Source: Aliiroseovarius pelagivivens
GTDB lineage: Bacteria; Pseudomonadota; Alphaproteobacteria; Rhodobacterales; Rhodobacteraceae
Direction: 5' to 3'
Assembly: GCF_900302485.1 (NCBI RefSeq)
Contig: NZ_OMOI01000002.1
Location: 620,001 to 684,000 of the forward strand
DNA length: 64,000 nt
The first letter of the stretch is position 1, and every line of letters starts with the position of its first letter. Positions 55,838 through 64,000 of this stretch are shown here, in pieces. Both the position numbers and the translations under genes were made by a program. The notes under the pieces were generated by a model, which did no database searches, had not been told where the DNA came from, and worked only from the letters and a program-made list of their open reading frames with translations.

Positions 55838-56290
55838 ATGAAGATCAACTACGCCGAAACCGCCCAGATCATTGCCTCGTTGACCGAAGGGGAAACGGAT
55901 GAGGTCGCCCTGATGGCTACTGTCGCCTGTGAACTGCATCACGCCGATGATCGGTTCGACTGGACCGGTTTCTATCGCGTGACGGAACCCGAGCTGCTGA
56001 AGATCGGGCCGTATCAAGGCGGACATGGGTGTTTGCAAATCCCGTTCTCGCGCGGTGTGTGCGGTGCTGCTGCCCGCACCGGTGAGGTGCAGTTGGTCGA
56101 TGATGTTGACGCTTTCCCCGGCCACATCGCCTGCGCATCTTCGACCCGCTCTGAAGTTGTGTTGCCGGTCTGGAATGCCGATGGCGCGCTGATCGCGGTG
56201 CTGGATATCGACAGCGATCAGCCCGCTGCGTTCACGCAGAATGACGCTGACGCGCTTGCGAAAATCCTGTCGGATACCTTTGCACGCTAG
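55838..56290 (+). CDS. msrC: Free methionine-(R)-sulfoxide reductase (GAF domain)
   Basis: A 150-residue single GAF domain. The diagnostic fRMsr region GCLQIPFSRGVCGAAARTGEVQLVDDV and DAFPGHIACASSTRSEVVLPVW holds the catalytic cysteines (Cys65, Cys75, Cys99) in the conserved spacing. The enzyme reduces free methionine-R-sulfoxide and so repairs oxidised methionine. It stands alone between thiolase and the XRE-cupin locus. Confidence 0.92.
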   Translation: MKINYAETAQIIASLTEGETDEVALMATVACELHHADDRFDWTGFYRVTEPELLKIGPYQGGHGCLQIPFSRGVCGAAARTGEVQLVDDVDAFPGHIACASSTRSEVVLPVWNADGALIAVLDIDSDQPAAFTQNDADALAKILSDTFAR

Positions 56291-56393
56291 GCTTGTTCCC
56301 GGTCGAATCTCTGTTTTTCTGACCGATTTCGCAGCCTGAACACGACAATTTTCCGTCGCATTCAGGCTTGCCACGAATCACCTTTCTGCCCCA

Positions 56394-56434
56394 GCATGAA
56401 AAAAAGCGTGAAAATTTCACGATAACATTCATGC
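56394..56434. promoter_or_regulatory. Concentric palindromic operator upstream of the XRE-cupin gene
   Basis: Inner inverted repeat CGTGAAA-A-TTTCACG (56407–56421) and outer repeat GCATGAA (56394–56400)/TTCATGC (56428–56434) share the same centre (56414). The half-sites GCATGAA and GCGTGAA are near-identical and 12 bp apart. It ends 9 bp before the start codon of the regulator gene, as expected for an autoregulatory operator. Confidence 0.6.
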
Positions 56435-56443
56435 GGAGGTCAC

Positions 56444-57022
56444 ATGCTACACAGCGATCCACAGCACCTGCACCGGACAAGTCTTGGGGCTGACCTGCGG
56501 GCCTTGCGCAAATCGCGCGGCATGACGATCTCGGATCTGGCCGATGCGTTGGGCCGTTCCATTGGGTGGCTTAGCCAAGTTGAACGCGACAAGTCCGAAC
56601 CCTCGATTTCCGATCTGCGTGCGATTTCCGAAGCGCTGGGCGTTCCTATGTCGCTTCTCTTCGCACACAAGTCCTCGCCTGCGGGCGAGCAGGGGCGGAT
56701 CGTGCGGGCCGGAAATCGCCGCCCAATGGGTGCAAGCCACGAAGGGTTGCGAGAGGAGTTGCTGTCGCCCGACCTGACCGATGATTTCGAGATGGTGCAT
56801 TCCACCTTCGAACCGCATTCCAAGATGCAAACCCCAGCCAGCCGTCCCACGCAAGAGGTCGGATACATGGTCTCGGGCAAGCTGGACCTGACCATTGGCG
56901 GGCGCAGTTTCACCGTTCAAACCGGCGACAGTTTCCGCATCAAGCACGAGACCTATGACTGGGCCAATCCCTATGACGAACCTGCCGTTGCGATCTGGGT
57001 GATCGCTCCGCCGGTCTATTAA
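56444..57022 (+). CDS. XRE-family regulator with C-terminal cupin domain
   Basis: A 192-residue protein. A helix-turn-helix (LGADLRALRKSRGMTISDLADALGRSIGWLSQVERDKSEPSISDLRAISEALG, read here only as its parts LGADLRALRKSRGM and ADALGRSIGWLSQVERDK) occupies residues about 14–68; a cupin follows from about 110 with EVGYMVSGKLDLTIGGRSFTVQTGDSFRI. Such sensors bind small molecules in the cupin and control the operon they sit in. It is the first gene of the XRE–GFA–LysE–dehydrogenase operon and probably regulates itself through the palindrome upstream. Confidence 0.88.
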   Translation: MLHSDPQHLHRTSLGADLRALRKSRGMTISDLADALGRSIGWLSQVERDKSEPSISDLRAISEALGVPMSLLFAHKSSPAGEQGRIVRAGNRRPMGASHEGLREELLSPDLTDDFEMVHSTFEPHSKMQTPASRPTQEVGYMVSGKLDLTIGGRSFTVQTGDSFRIKHETYDWANPYDEPAVAIWVIAPPVY

Positions 57023-57032
57023 CGAGGCCGCC

Positions 57033-57404
57033 ATGATCAAGGGAAGCTGCCTATGTGGGGCCATCACATTTTCAACTGACGCAACGCCCGAAGGCGTCTC
57101 GATGTGCCATTGCAGCCAGTGCCGCAAGCAATCGGGCGGCATCTGGTCCTCGGCCTTCGTACCGGAAACGGCTTTGACCATCACAGGCGAAGTGTCGTGG
57201 TACGCGGCCAGTGACGCAGCCAAGCGCGGGTCGTGTCCGACATGCGGGTCATTCCTGTTCTGGAAGGCCCATGACGAAGACACGATCAGCTTCGCGCTGG
57301 GTGCCGTCGATGGCCCCACGGGGCTGACGTTGGAAAAGCACATCTTCATGGCGGACAAAGGCGATTACTACGACATCGCCGATGGCCTGCCGCAGAAGGA
57401 TTAA
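57033..57404 (+). CDS. GFA-family (glutathione-dependent formaldehyde-activating type) protein
   Basis: A 123-residue zinc protein. The Cys motifs of the family are complete: GSCLCGAITF, MCHCSQCRKQSG, and CPTCGSFLFW. GFA proteins are named after a proposed role in joining formaldehyde to glutathione, though many members are of unknown activity. Its place upstream of an N-demethylating dehydrogenase, which yields formaldehyde, makes a formaldehyde-related job plausible here. The gene is 10 bp behind the regulator and 3 bp before the LysE gene. Confidence 0.88.
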   Translation: MIKGSCLCGAITFSTDATPEGVSMCHCSQCRKQSGGIWSSAFVPETALTITGEVSWYAASDAAKRGSCPTCGSFLFWKAHDEDTISFALGAVDGPTGLTLEKHIFMADKGDYYDIADGLPQKD

Positions 57405-57407
57405 GCT

Positions 57408-58031
57408 ATGTTAGAGACGCTTTTTCTTATGGATCCATGGGTCATCGCCACCTTCATCGGGGCGTCGATCCTGCTGTATCTGACCCCCGGCGCGGACATG
57501 ATGTTTGTCATTGCCAGTGGCATAGCCGGTGGGCCGAAATCGGGTCTGGCCGCCACCGCAGGTGTGATCCTTGGCGTGGCCTTTCAGGTCATCCTTGCCG
57601 CTGCCGGGCTGGCCCTTTTGATTGCCGCGTCGCCCATCGCGCTGGATGTGATCCGATACGCAGGCGCTGCCTATCTGGCGTGGCTTGCGTGGCACAGCTG
57701 GCGCTCAAGCAGCGCCCCGGATACCCGCAAGGGCCGGGCCGATCTGTGGCGCGCGTTTCGCCGTGGTCTTGTGACCAACCTTCTGAACCCCAAGGTGATC
57801 CTGTTTATCCTCGCCTTCCTGCCGCAATTCGTGGATCCCGCGATCGGCCCGGAATGGCAGCAGATCCTGATCCTTGGGATCATCTTCGCTATTGGCGGCT
57901 TCATTGCCGACGGGCTGATCGGCATCTTCGCCGGTCTGGCCGCCGACAAAGTCCGCAAATCAACTCAAACAATGAACAAACTGTCCGCCGTGATCTTCGG
58001 AGCACTCGCCGCACGGCTGGCATGGAATTGA
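57408..58031 (+). CDS. LysE-family amino acid/metabolite exporter
   Basis: A 207-residue protein with about six membrane helices. The signature LYLTPGADMMFVIASGIAGGPKSGLAATAGVILG (read in parts: TPGADMMFVIASGIAGGPKSG, LAATAGVILG) and the later RGLVTNLLNPKVILFILAFLPQF are diagnostic of the LysE/RhtB family. It could export an amino acid or methylated glycine made by the locus; the substrate is not known. It ends 17 bp before the dehydrogenase gene. Confidence 0.9.
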   Translation: MLETLFLMDPWVIATFIGASILLYLTPGADMMFVIASGIAGGPKSGLAATAGVILGVAFQVILAAAGLALLIAASPIALDVIRYAGAAYLAWLAWHSWRSSSAPDTRKGRADLWRAFRRGLVTNLLNPKVILFILAFLPQFVDPAIGPEWQQILILGIIFAIGGFIADGLIGIFAGLAADKVRKSTQTMNKLSAVIFGALAARLAWN

Positions 58032-58048
58032 CCAACAGGAGACCTTCA

Positions 58049-60496
58049 ATGTCCGACTTCCCCACCAAAGCACGCGTCGTCATCATCGGCGGCGGTGTTG
58101 TCGGCGCCTCGACGCTGTACCACCTTGGCCTGAAGGGCTGGACCGATTGCGTTCTTCTGGAAAAGAACGAGCTGACCGCTGGGTCGACCTGGCACGCGGC
58201 GGGCAACGTGCCCACGTTCTCGAACAGCTGGGCGATCATGAACATGCAGCGCTATTCGACCGAGCTGTATTCGCGTCTTGGCGAAGAGGTCGACTATCCG
58301 ATGAACTATCACCAGTCAGGCTCGATCCGCTTGGCGCACACCAAGGAGCGGATGGAAGAGTTCGAACATGCGCGCTCCATGGGCCGCTATCAGGGCATCG
58401 AGATGGAGATGTGGACGCCCGAGCAAGCGAAAGAGCGTTACCCGTTCCTTGAAACTCACGACCTGATGGGCGTGCTTTGGGATCCGTCGGATGGCGATAT
58501 CGACCCCGCTCAGGTCACGCAAGCCATGGCTAAGGGTGCGCGCGATCTGGGTCAGAAGATCCTGCGGTTCACGCCTGCGACGGGCGTGACCCAGAAAGAA
58601 GACAAGACATGGATCGTCCACACCGAAAAGGGCGACATCGAATGTGACTACGTTGTGAACGCCGCCGGGTATTATGCCCAGCGCGTGGGCGAGATGTTCA
58701 AGCCGTACGGCGGACGCACCGTGCCGATGATGGTGATGGAGCATCAGTACCTGCTGACCGAACAGATCCCCGAGGTCGAAGCGTGGTCCAAGGAACATGG
58801 CAGCAAGCTGCCCCTGATCCGCGACGTGGACGTGTCGTATTATCTGCGTCAGGAAAAGCACGGCTATAACCTTGGCCCGTACGAGCCGAACTGTAAGGCG
58901 CATTGGATCGGTGACGAAGACCAGATGCCGGACGATTTCAGCTTCCAGCTGTGGCAGGAAGATCTGGACCGGATTGAAGACATCGTCGTCGACGCGATGG
59001 CCCGCGTGCCGCTGATGGAAACCTCGGGCGTGTCCAGCGTGATCAACGGTCCGATCCCCTATGCGCCGGACGGCTTGCCCCTGATGGGCCCGATGCCCGG
59101 TGTCGCGAATGCGTTCGAGGCCTGCGTCTTCACCTTCGGCATCGCCCAAGGCGGCGGGGCCGGTAAGGTTATGGCCGAATGGATCGTCGATGGCGCGCCC
59201 GAGTGGGACATGTGGGCGGTCGATCCGCGCCGCTACACCGACTACACCGATCAGGACTATTGCGATCAGAAAGGTATGGAAGTTTACGGCAACGAATACG
59301 CCATGCACTTCCCCCATCACGAATGGCCTGCCGCCCGCGACAAGAAACTCTCGCCGGTGCATGACCGTGTGATTGCTGCGGGTGGCGTCATGGGCGCCTA
59401 TAACGGCTGGGAGCGCGCCAACTGGTTTGCGCAGGACGGCGACGATACATCGGAAGAAGCGACGCACACCTGGGGCCGCTCTGGCCCGTGGGAGGCGCGC
59501 ATCAAAGAAGAATGCGAAGCCGTGCGGGATAGCGTCGGTGTTCTGGACTTGCCGGGCTTCTCGCGCTTTGTCGTCAAAGGCGAAGGTGCAGCCGAAACGC
59601 TGCGTGGACTGGTCACTGGTGGTCTGCCCAAGATCGGGCGCATCAATCTGGTCTACATCGCCGACAACCGTGGCCGGATCCTGACCGAGATGTCGTGCAT
59701 GCGGTTGGGCGAAGACGACTTCGTCATGATCACCGCAGCCTCCGCCCAATGGCATGACCGTGACATTCTGGTGAACGCAATGCCGGCGACTGTCTCGGTC
59801 GAGGATGTGACCACCACCCGCGACACGCTGATTGTGACCGGACCCAAGTCGCGCGAGTTGCTGGCGGGTCTGTCGGATGCGGATCTGAGCCTTGGCTGGC
59901 TGACCCATCAGGCGGCCACCGTGGCTGGCAAACCCGCGCATCTGGTGCGCGTGTCTTTCGCAGGCGAGTTGGGCTGGGAGGTCCACGCGCTGAACGACGA
60001 CATGCCGGCGATCTATGACGCGATCATTGCGGGCGGCGCCAAGCCGTTCGGCATGTACGCTCTGAATTCCTTGCGACTGGAGAAGGGCTATCGCGCATGG
60101 AAGGGCGATCTGTCGACGGATTACTCGCTGCTGGAAGGCGGGCTCGGTCGCTTCGTCAAGCTGGACAAGCCGCAGGACTTCCCGGGCAAGGCTGCAATCC
60201 AGAACGAGATGCAGCAGGGCGTGAAGAAATCCTTTGTCACCCTGACGGTCGACGCTGGCGATGCAGATGCGCCCTATATGTCCTGCATCTGGTCGGGCAA
60301 CGAGATTGTGGGCGAAACCACATCGGGCGGATGGGGCCATCGCGTAAACAAGTCGATCGCGCTGGGCATGGTCCGCACCGAGCTGGCCAAACCCGGCACC
60401 GAGCTTGAGGTCGAAATCTACGGCGAAAAGTTCAAAGCCGTGGTGCAGGAAGACCAACCGCTTTGGGATCCGGCAAACGAGCGCCTGCGCGCCTGA
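58049..60496 (+). CDS. Dimethylglycine/sarcosine dehydrogenase-like FAD oxidoreductase with GcvT domain (copy 1)
   Basis: An 815-residue protein. The N-terminal DAO domain has the FAD motif RVVIIGGGVVGASTLYHLG and GSTWHAAGN, the histidine pair region that in related enzymes carries FAD covalently. The C-terminal GcvT (aminomethyltransferase) domain, from about residue 430, binds tetrahydrofolate; it ends around ALGMVRTELAKPGTELEVEIYGEKFKAVV. The family oxidises N-methyl groups (dimethylglycine, sarcosine) and passes the carbon to folate or releases formaldehyde. It is the last gene of the XRE–GFA–LysE operon. The start at ATG 58049 follows GGAGA. Confidence 0.88.
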   Translation: MSDFPTKARVVIIGGGVVGASTLYHLGLKGWTDCVLLEKNELTAGSTWHAAGNVPTFSNSWAIMNMQRYSTELYSRLGEEVDYPMNYHQSGSIRLAHTKERMEEFEHARSMGRYQGIEMEMWTPEQAKERYPFLETHDLMGVLWDPSDGDIDPAQVTQAMAKGARDLGQKILRFTPATGVTQKEDKTWIVHTEKGDIECDYVVNAAGYYAQRVGEMFKPYGGRTVPMMVMEHQYLLTEQIPEVEAWSKEHGSKLPLIRDVDVSYYLRQEKHGYNLGPYEPNCKAHWIGDEDQMPDDFSFQLWQEDLDRIEDIVVDAMARVPLMETSGVSSVINGPIPYAPDGLPLMGPMPGVANAFEACVFTFGIAQGGGAGKVMAEWIVDGAPEWDMWAVDPRRYTDYTDQDYCDQKGMEVYGNEYAMHFPHHEWPAARDKKLSPVHDRVIAAGGVMGAYNGWERANWFAQDGDDTSEEATHTWGRSGPWEARIKEECEAVRDSVGVLDLPGFSRFVVKGEGAAETLRGLVTGGLPKIGRINLVYIADNRGRILTEMSCMRLGEDDFVMITAASAQWHDRDILVNAMPATVSVEDVTTTRDTLIVTGPKSRELLAGLSDADLSLGWLTHQAATVAGKPAHLVRVSFAGELGWEVHALNDDMPAIYDAIIAGGAKPFGMYALNSLRLEKGYRAWKGDLSTDYSLLEGGLGRFVKLDKPQDFPGKAAIQNEMQQGVKKSFVTLTVDAGDADAPYMSCIWSGNEIVGETTSGGWGHRVNKSIALGMVRTELAKPGTELEVEIYGEKFKAVVQEDQPLWDPANERLRA

Positions 60497-60561
60497 TCGC
60501 AAGAAGAACCAGCCCTGCGCGGCGCAGTTCGCGTGGGGCCACCAATTGGGAGGGAACAGAG

Positions 60562-61530
60562 ATGAAGGATATGATCCAGCATCCGATTCAGGTCGACATT
60601 CTGATGTCGGACGGTTTCGTCCTGACAGAATTGTCTGCCATTCTTGAGCTTCTGCGTATCGCCAACCGGGTCACGGCCCGTCAGGTGTTTCGCTGGCAAA
60701 ACCTGTCGCGCCACGGGGGCGATATCCGCTGTCGCGCCGGGATCGACGTGGCGACCCAGCCTTTCCACCCCAAGCCGTCGGCGCACTACGTCTTTGTGCT
60801 GGGCAACTCTGACCCAGACGCAAAAGAGCTGTCGCTGCAAAAGGAAATCAAGGCCTATCAATGGGCCGGAGCCCGCGTGATCCTGCTGTCCGAAGCCGCC
60901 AGCCGTCACATCGCCGAAACCGGCGAACAAACGATGAGCCACACCACCCATTGGGAAAACCGCGCGGTGTTGAACGAACGCGGTACGCCGGGGGTGGGGT
61001 CTTATGCGCTGGTTGCTGATGACGGGCGGATCATTACCTCGGCCGGGATGGGATCGACCCATGACCTTGTGCTGGCGCTGCTGGGCAGCCACCTGTCGGC
61101 GGCCTCGGTCGCGACGGTTGCTGACATTATGTTGCATGAAAACATCCGCACCTTCGCGACCCTGCAACCCTTTGGCGGGAAAGAACTTACCCTGACCGGA
61201 AACCGGGCGTTGGATCAATGTGTCGAGCTGATGCAGGCCAATCTGGAAGAGCCTTTGCGCATCTCGGAACTGGTGGCGTTGCTGGGCATCTCTGAACGCT
61301 CGCTGGAACGTCATTTCCGTACGCATTTTCACACCACGCCCAATGCTTACTATCGCGAACTCCGTCTGAACCACGCCAACACGTTGCTTTTGAAAACCGC
61401 GATGAGCGTGCGGGATGTTGGGCTTGCCTGTGGCTTTCCCAATGGGTTTTCGTCGCTCTTTCGGCGCCACTTCGGCGTGACCCCCATGTCGCTGCGCAAG
61501 AACGGAAACTTGGCGGCTTACAGTAACTGA
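60562..61530 (+). CDS. GlxA/GbdR-like AraC-family regulator with a GATase1-like sensor domain
   Basis: A 322-residue regulator. The N-terminal part (about 5–190) is a DJ-1/GATase1-like domain (VDILMSDGFVLTELSAILELLRIAN, HYVFVLGNSDPDAKELS, GVGSYALVADDGRIITSAGMG). The C-terminal AraC DNA-binding domain reads LRISELVALLGISERSLERHFRTHF and MSVRDVGLACGFPNGFSSLFRRHFGVTPMSLRK. This architecture is that of GbdR, which controls glycine-betaine and dimethylglycine catabolism in Pseudomonas. It lies between two dimethylglycine-dehydrogenase-like genes, supporting that role. ATG 60562 follows a GGGAGGG site. Confidence 0.87.
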   Translation: MKDMIQHPIQVDILMSDGFVLTELSAILELLRIANRVTARQVFRWQNLSRHGGDIRCRAGIDVATQPFHPKPSAHYVFVLGNSDPDAKELSLQKEIKAYQWAGARVILLSEAASRHIAETGEQTMSHTTHWENRAVLNERGTPGVGSYALVADDGRIITSAGMGSTHDLVLALLGSHLSAASVATVADIMLHENIRTFATLQPFGGKELTLTGNRALDQCVELMQANLEEPLRISELVALLGISERSLERHFRTHFHTTPNAYYRELRLNHANTLLLKTAMSVRDVGLACGFPNGFSSLFRRHFGVTPMSLRKNGNLAAYSN

Positions 61531-61614
61531 TTTCCGGCAATTTTGTCGGAAACACGATGTTTGGTCGCGACGGCTCGTGCCACCTTCGACCCGAATCCAT
61601 CAAGGAGTGATGCC

Positions 61615-64000
61615 ATGTCCCTGCCCACACAAGCCCGCGTAGTCATCATCGGTGGCGGCGTTATCGGCTGCTCTGTCGCCTATCACCTGACCAAGCTTGG
61701 TTGGAAAGATGTGGTGTTGCTTGAACGCAAGCAGCTGACATCCGGCACCACATGGCATGCCGCCGGTCTGATCGCGCAGCTGCGCGCGACGGCGAACATG
61801 ACGAAGCTCGCGAAATATTCGCAGGAACTCTATGGCGATCTGGAAGCGGAGACAGGCGTTGCCACCGGCTTTAAACGTGTGGGCTCGATCAGCGTTGCGC
61901 TGACCACCGAACGGATGGAAGAACTGGCCCGTCAGGCCGCCATGGCCCGCGCATTCGGTGTGGATGTGGAAGAGATCTCCGCCGAAGAGGCCCTGTCGCG
62001 CTATGAACATCTGAACATCGATGGCGTGGTCGGTGGCGTGTGGCTGCCGAAAGACGGGCAGGGCGACCCGGCCAACATCGCGCTGGCGCTGGCCAAGGGT
62101 GCGCGCCAAAAGGGTGCAATCGTCAAAGAACGCACCAAAGTTACCAGCATCAAGCGCGACGGGCGCAAGGTGACAGGGGTCGATTGGGCGTCGGATGATG
62201 GCAAGGAACAGGGTCACATTGCCTGCGACATGATCGTGAACTGCGCAGGCATGTGGGGTCACGAGGTCGGCCGCATGGCCGGTGTGAACGTGCCCCTTCA
62301 TGCGTGCGAACACTTCTACATCGTAACCGAGGCCATTCCAAACCTGACCCAAATGCCCGTCCTGCGCGTGCCGGACGAATGCGCGTACTATAAAGAAGAT
62401 GCGGGTAAAATGCTGCTGGGTGCGTTTGAACCAAACGCGAAACCATGGGGCATGAAGGGTATCGCAGATACGTTCGAGTTCGACCAACTGCCAGAAGATT
62501 TCGACCACTTTGAACCGATCTTGGAAAACGCCTGTAACCGCATGCCCATGCTGGCCGAGGCCGGTATCCACACTTTCTTCAACGGTCCCGAAAGCTTCAC
62601 GCCCGACGATGCCTATCACCTTGGCCTCGCGCCCGAGATGGACAATGTCTGGGTCGCTGCGGGCTTTAACTCGATCGGCATTCAGTCGGCGGGTGGCGCA
62701 GGTATGGCGCTGGCGCAATGGATGGAGGACGGCGACAAGCCCTTCGATCTGGGCGATGTGGACATCAGCCGGATGCAGCCGTTCCAAGGCAACAAACACT
62801 ACCTGTTTGAACGCTCGAAAGAGACACTCGGCCTGCTTTATGCCGACCACTTCCCCTTCCGCCAGAAAGCCACCGCGCGTGGTGTGCGCCGCACGCCCTT
62901 CCATCACCACCTGAAGGAACAAGGCGCCGTGTTCGGCGAGCTTGCCGGGTGGGAACGTGCCAACTGGTTCGCGAATGAAGGCCAAACAGCCGAGTATGAA
63001 TACACTTGGGGGCGCCCCAACTGGTTCGACAACGCCGCCGCTGAACACAAAGCGGTGCGCGAGAACGTGGGCATGTACGATATGACCTCTTTCGGCAAGA
63101 TTAGGGTCGAAGGCCCGGATGCCGAGGCGTTCATGAACTATGTGGGCGGCGGCGATTACTCGGTGCCCAATGGCAAGATTGTCTACACTCAGTTCCTGAA
63201 CCGTCGCGGCGGGATCGAGGCGGACGTGACCGTCACCCGCCTGACCGAGACCTCGTATCTGGTCGTCACCCCCGCTGCCACACGTCTGGCCGACCAGACA
63301 TGGATGCAGCGCCACGTGGGCGACTTCCGCGTGGTGATCACCGATGTGACCGCAGGCGAAGGCGTCTTGGCTGTGATGGGTCCGAACGCGCGCAAGCTGC
63401 TTGAAAAAGTCAGCCCGAATGACTTCACCAACGCCACCAACCCCTTCGGCACCGCCCAGGATATCGAGATCGGTATGGGTCTGGCCCGCGCCCACCGCGT
63501 GACCTATGTCGGTGAACTCGGGTGGGAGATCTATGCCTCGGCCGATATGGCGGGGCATGTCTTCGAAACCCTGTTTGATGCCGGGCAGGACATGGGTCTG
63601 AAGCTTTGCGGCATGCACATGATGGATAGCTGCCGGATCGAAAAGGGCTTCCGTCATTTCGGCCATGACATCACCTGCGAAGATCATGTGTTGGAAGCGG
63701 GGCTTGGCTTTGCGGTGAAAACCGACAAGCCAAACTTTATCGGTCGCGACGCGGTACTGGCCAAGAAGGAAAGCGGGCTGGAAAACCGCATGGTCCAGTT
63801 CAAACTGACCGATCCCGAGCCGCTGCTCTATCACAACGAACCCGTCATTCGCGACGGCGAGATCGTGGGCTACCTCAGCTCGGGCTCTTACGGGCACCAT
63901 CTGGGGGCGGCGATGGGCTTGGGTTATGTGCCTTGCAAAGGCGAATCCGCAGCGGATGTTCTGGCATCGAGCTATGAGATCGACGTGGCAGGCACACGGG
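61615..64000 (+). CDS. Dimethylglycine/sarcosine dehydrogenase-like FAD oxidoreductase with GcvT domain (copy 2, truncated by the window)
   Basis: The visible 795 residues start at the ATG at 61615 (MSLPTQARVVIIGGGVIGCS) behind an AAGGAG site and stay open to the window edge, so the 3' end is missing. The DAO domain has VIIGGGVIGCSVAYHL and SGTTWHAAGLIAQL; the GcvT half has FGKIRVEGPDAEAFM, RRGGIEADVTVTRL, and GWEIYASADMAGHVFETL. It is a paralogue of the gene at 58049 but clearly diverged. Together with the GbdR-like regulator it suggests stepwise oxidation of dimethylglycine and sarcosine by separate enzymes. Confidence 0.88.
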   Translation, partial: MSLPTQARVVIIGGGVIGCSVAYHLTKLGWKDVVLLERKQLTSGTTWHAAGLIAQLRATANMTKLAKYSQELYGDLEAETGVATGFKRVGSISVALTTERMEELARQAAMARAFGVDVEEISAEEALSRYEHLNIDGVVGGVWLPKDGQGDPANIALALAKGARQKGAIVKERTKVTSIKRDGRKVTGVDWASDDGKEQGHIACDMIVNCAGMWGHEVGRMAGVNVPLHACEHFYIVTEAIPNLTQMPVLRVPDECAYYKEDAGKMLLGAFEPNAKPWGMKGIADTFEFDQLPEDFDHFEPILENACNRMPMLAEAGIHTFFNGPESFTPDDAYHLGLAPEMDNVWVAAGFNSIGIQSAGGAGMALAQWMEDGDKPFDLGDVDISRMQPFQGNKHYLFERSKETLGLLYADHFPFRQKATARGVRRTPFHHHLKEQGAVFGELAGWERANWFANEGQTAEYEYTWGRPNWFDNAAAEHKAVRENVGMYDMTSFGKIRVEGPDAEAFMNYVGGGDYSVPNGKIVYTQFLNRRGGIEADVTVTRLTETSYLVVTPAATRLADQTWMQRHVGDFRVVITDVTAGEGVLAVMGPNARKLLEKVSPNDFTNATNPFGTAQDIEIGMGLARAHRVTYVGELGWEIYASADMAGHVFETLFDAGQDMGLKLCGMHMMDSCRIEKGFRHFGHDITCEDHVLEAGLGFAVKTDKPNFIGRDAVLAKKESGLENRMVQFKLTDPEPLLYHNEPVIRDGEIVGYLSSGSYGHHLGAAMGLGYVPCKGESAADVLASSYEIDVAGTR

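Noticed and set aside
58316..60502. A 728-codon minus-strand frame opposite the first dehydrogenase
   Set aside because: Shadow of the plus-strand gene; no conserved motif in the translation.
61600..63900. A 766-codon minus-strand frame opposite the second dehydrogenase
   Set aside because: The plus strand encodes a clear FAD/GcvT protein with a good ribosome-binding site over the same span and is open to the window edge.

Overview
The window looks like a chromosomal segment of a marine alphaproteobacterium of the Rhodobacteraceae (Roseobacter group). The evidence is the moderately high GC, the petP/petR-type MarR/response-regulator pair beside ilvE, the HDAC–xseB–ispA–dxs operon, a CcdA/thioredoxin pair, a dispersed Tad-type gene pair and a large N-methylglycine (dimethylglycine/sarcosine) oxidation locus. 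No rRNA is present, so the genus cannot be fixed. Both ends cut through genes: thiP on the left and a GcvT-type FAD oxidoreductase on the right.

Layout. 1–1.4 kb: thiamine ABC transporter genes thiB–thiP (minus) under a TPP riboswitch. 1.6–6.3 kb: two DMT exporters, aroC, ccdA–thioredoxin, an HU protein. 6.5–9.8 kb: AMP nucleosidase and adenine deaminase, an adenylate salvage pair. 9.9–14.7 kb: an SDR protein facing the isoprenoid operon HDAC–xseB–ispA–dxs. 14.7–21.2 kb: secreted protein, petPR, ilvE, queG, a GST-like protein (FzlA-like candidate), mtgA, an unknown protein. 21.3–28.1 kb: gltD–hydrolase–gltB with an unexpected alpha/beta-hydrolase-like gene between the two glutamate synthase subunits. 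28.3–30.2 kb: uppP and an NDUFA9-like protein.

30.3–39.8 kb is a site-specific integrated island of about 9.4 kb. It starts in the 3' end of an intact tRNA-Leu(CAG), is bounded by a 21-bp direct repeat (30376–30396 and 39764–39784), carries a tyrosine integrase next to the tRNA, and has tandem 11-bp integrase arm-like repeats just inside both ends. The core (34.0–37.4 kb) is phage-derived in character: serine recombinase, RNase HI, a frameshifted protein resembling phage structural or polyvalent proteins, a ParB-like protein, a small gene, and sequences resembling promoters of T7-type single-subunit RNA polymerases. Two cargo modules flank it: an AT-rich pair (cytosolic protein plus 4-TM protein, 31.9–33.5 kb), and a three-gene minus-strand operon at the distal end (37.6–39.5 kb). 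That operon encodes a STAS-like/GHKL ATPase fusion, a small STAS-like (DUF4325-type) protein and a membrane-anchored small protein. I consider the three-gene module the best candidate for an undescribed system, perhaps a phage-defence or stress partner switch carried by a phage-satellite-like element. This is inference.

39.8–56.3 kb is ordinary host chromosome: TadE/TadG-like proteins, glycosyltransferase plus sulfatase/phosphonate-hydrolase-like enzyme, UbiH-type hydroxylase, amidase, aminotransferase–ftsK, ridA, lolA, an SLT lipoprotein, hspQ, an RsbV/RsbW partner-switch pair, thiolase and free-methionine-sulfoxide reductase. 56.4–64.0 kb is a catabolic locus: an XRE-cupin regulator with a concentric palindromic operator, GFA (formaldehyde-handling family), a LysE exporter, a first dimethylglycine/sarcosine-dehydrogenase-like protein, a GbdR-like AraC regulator and a second paralogous dehydrogenase. 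Oxidative N-demethylation makes formaldehyde, which fits the GFA gene.
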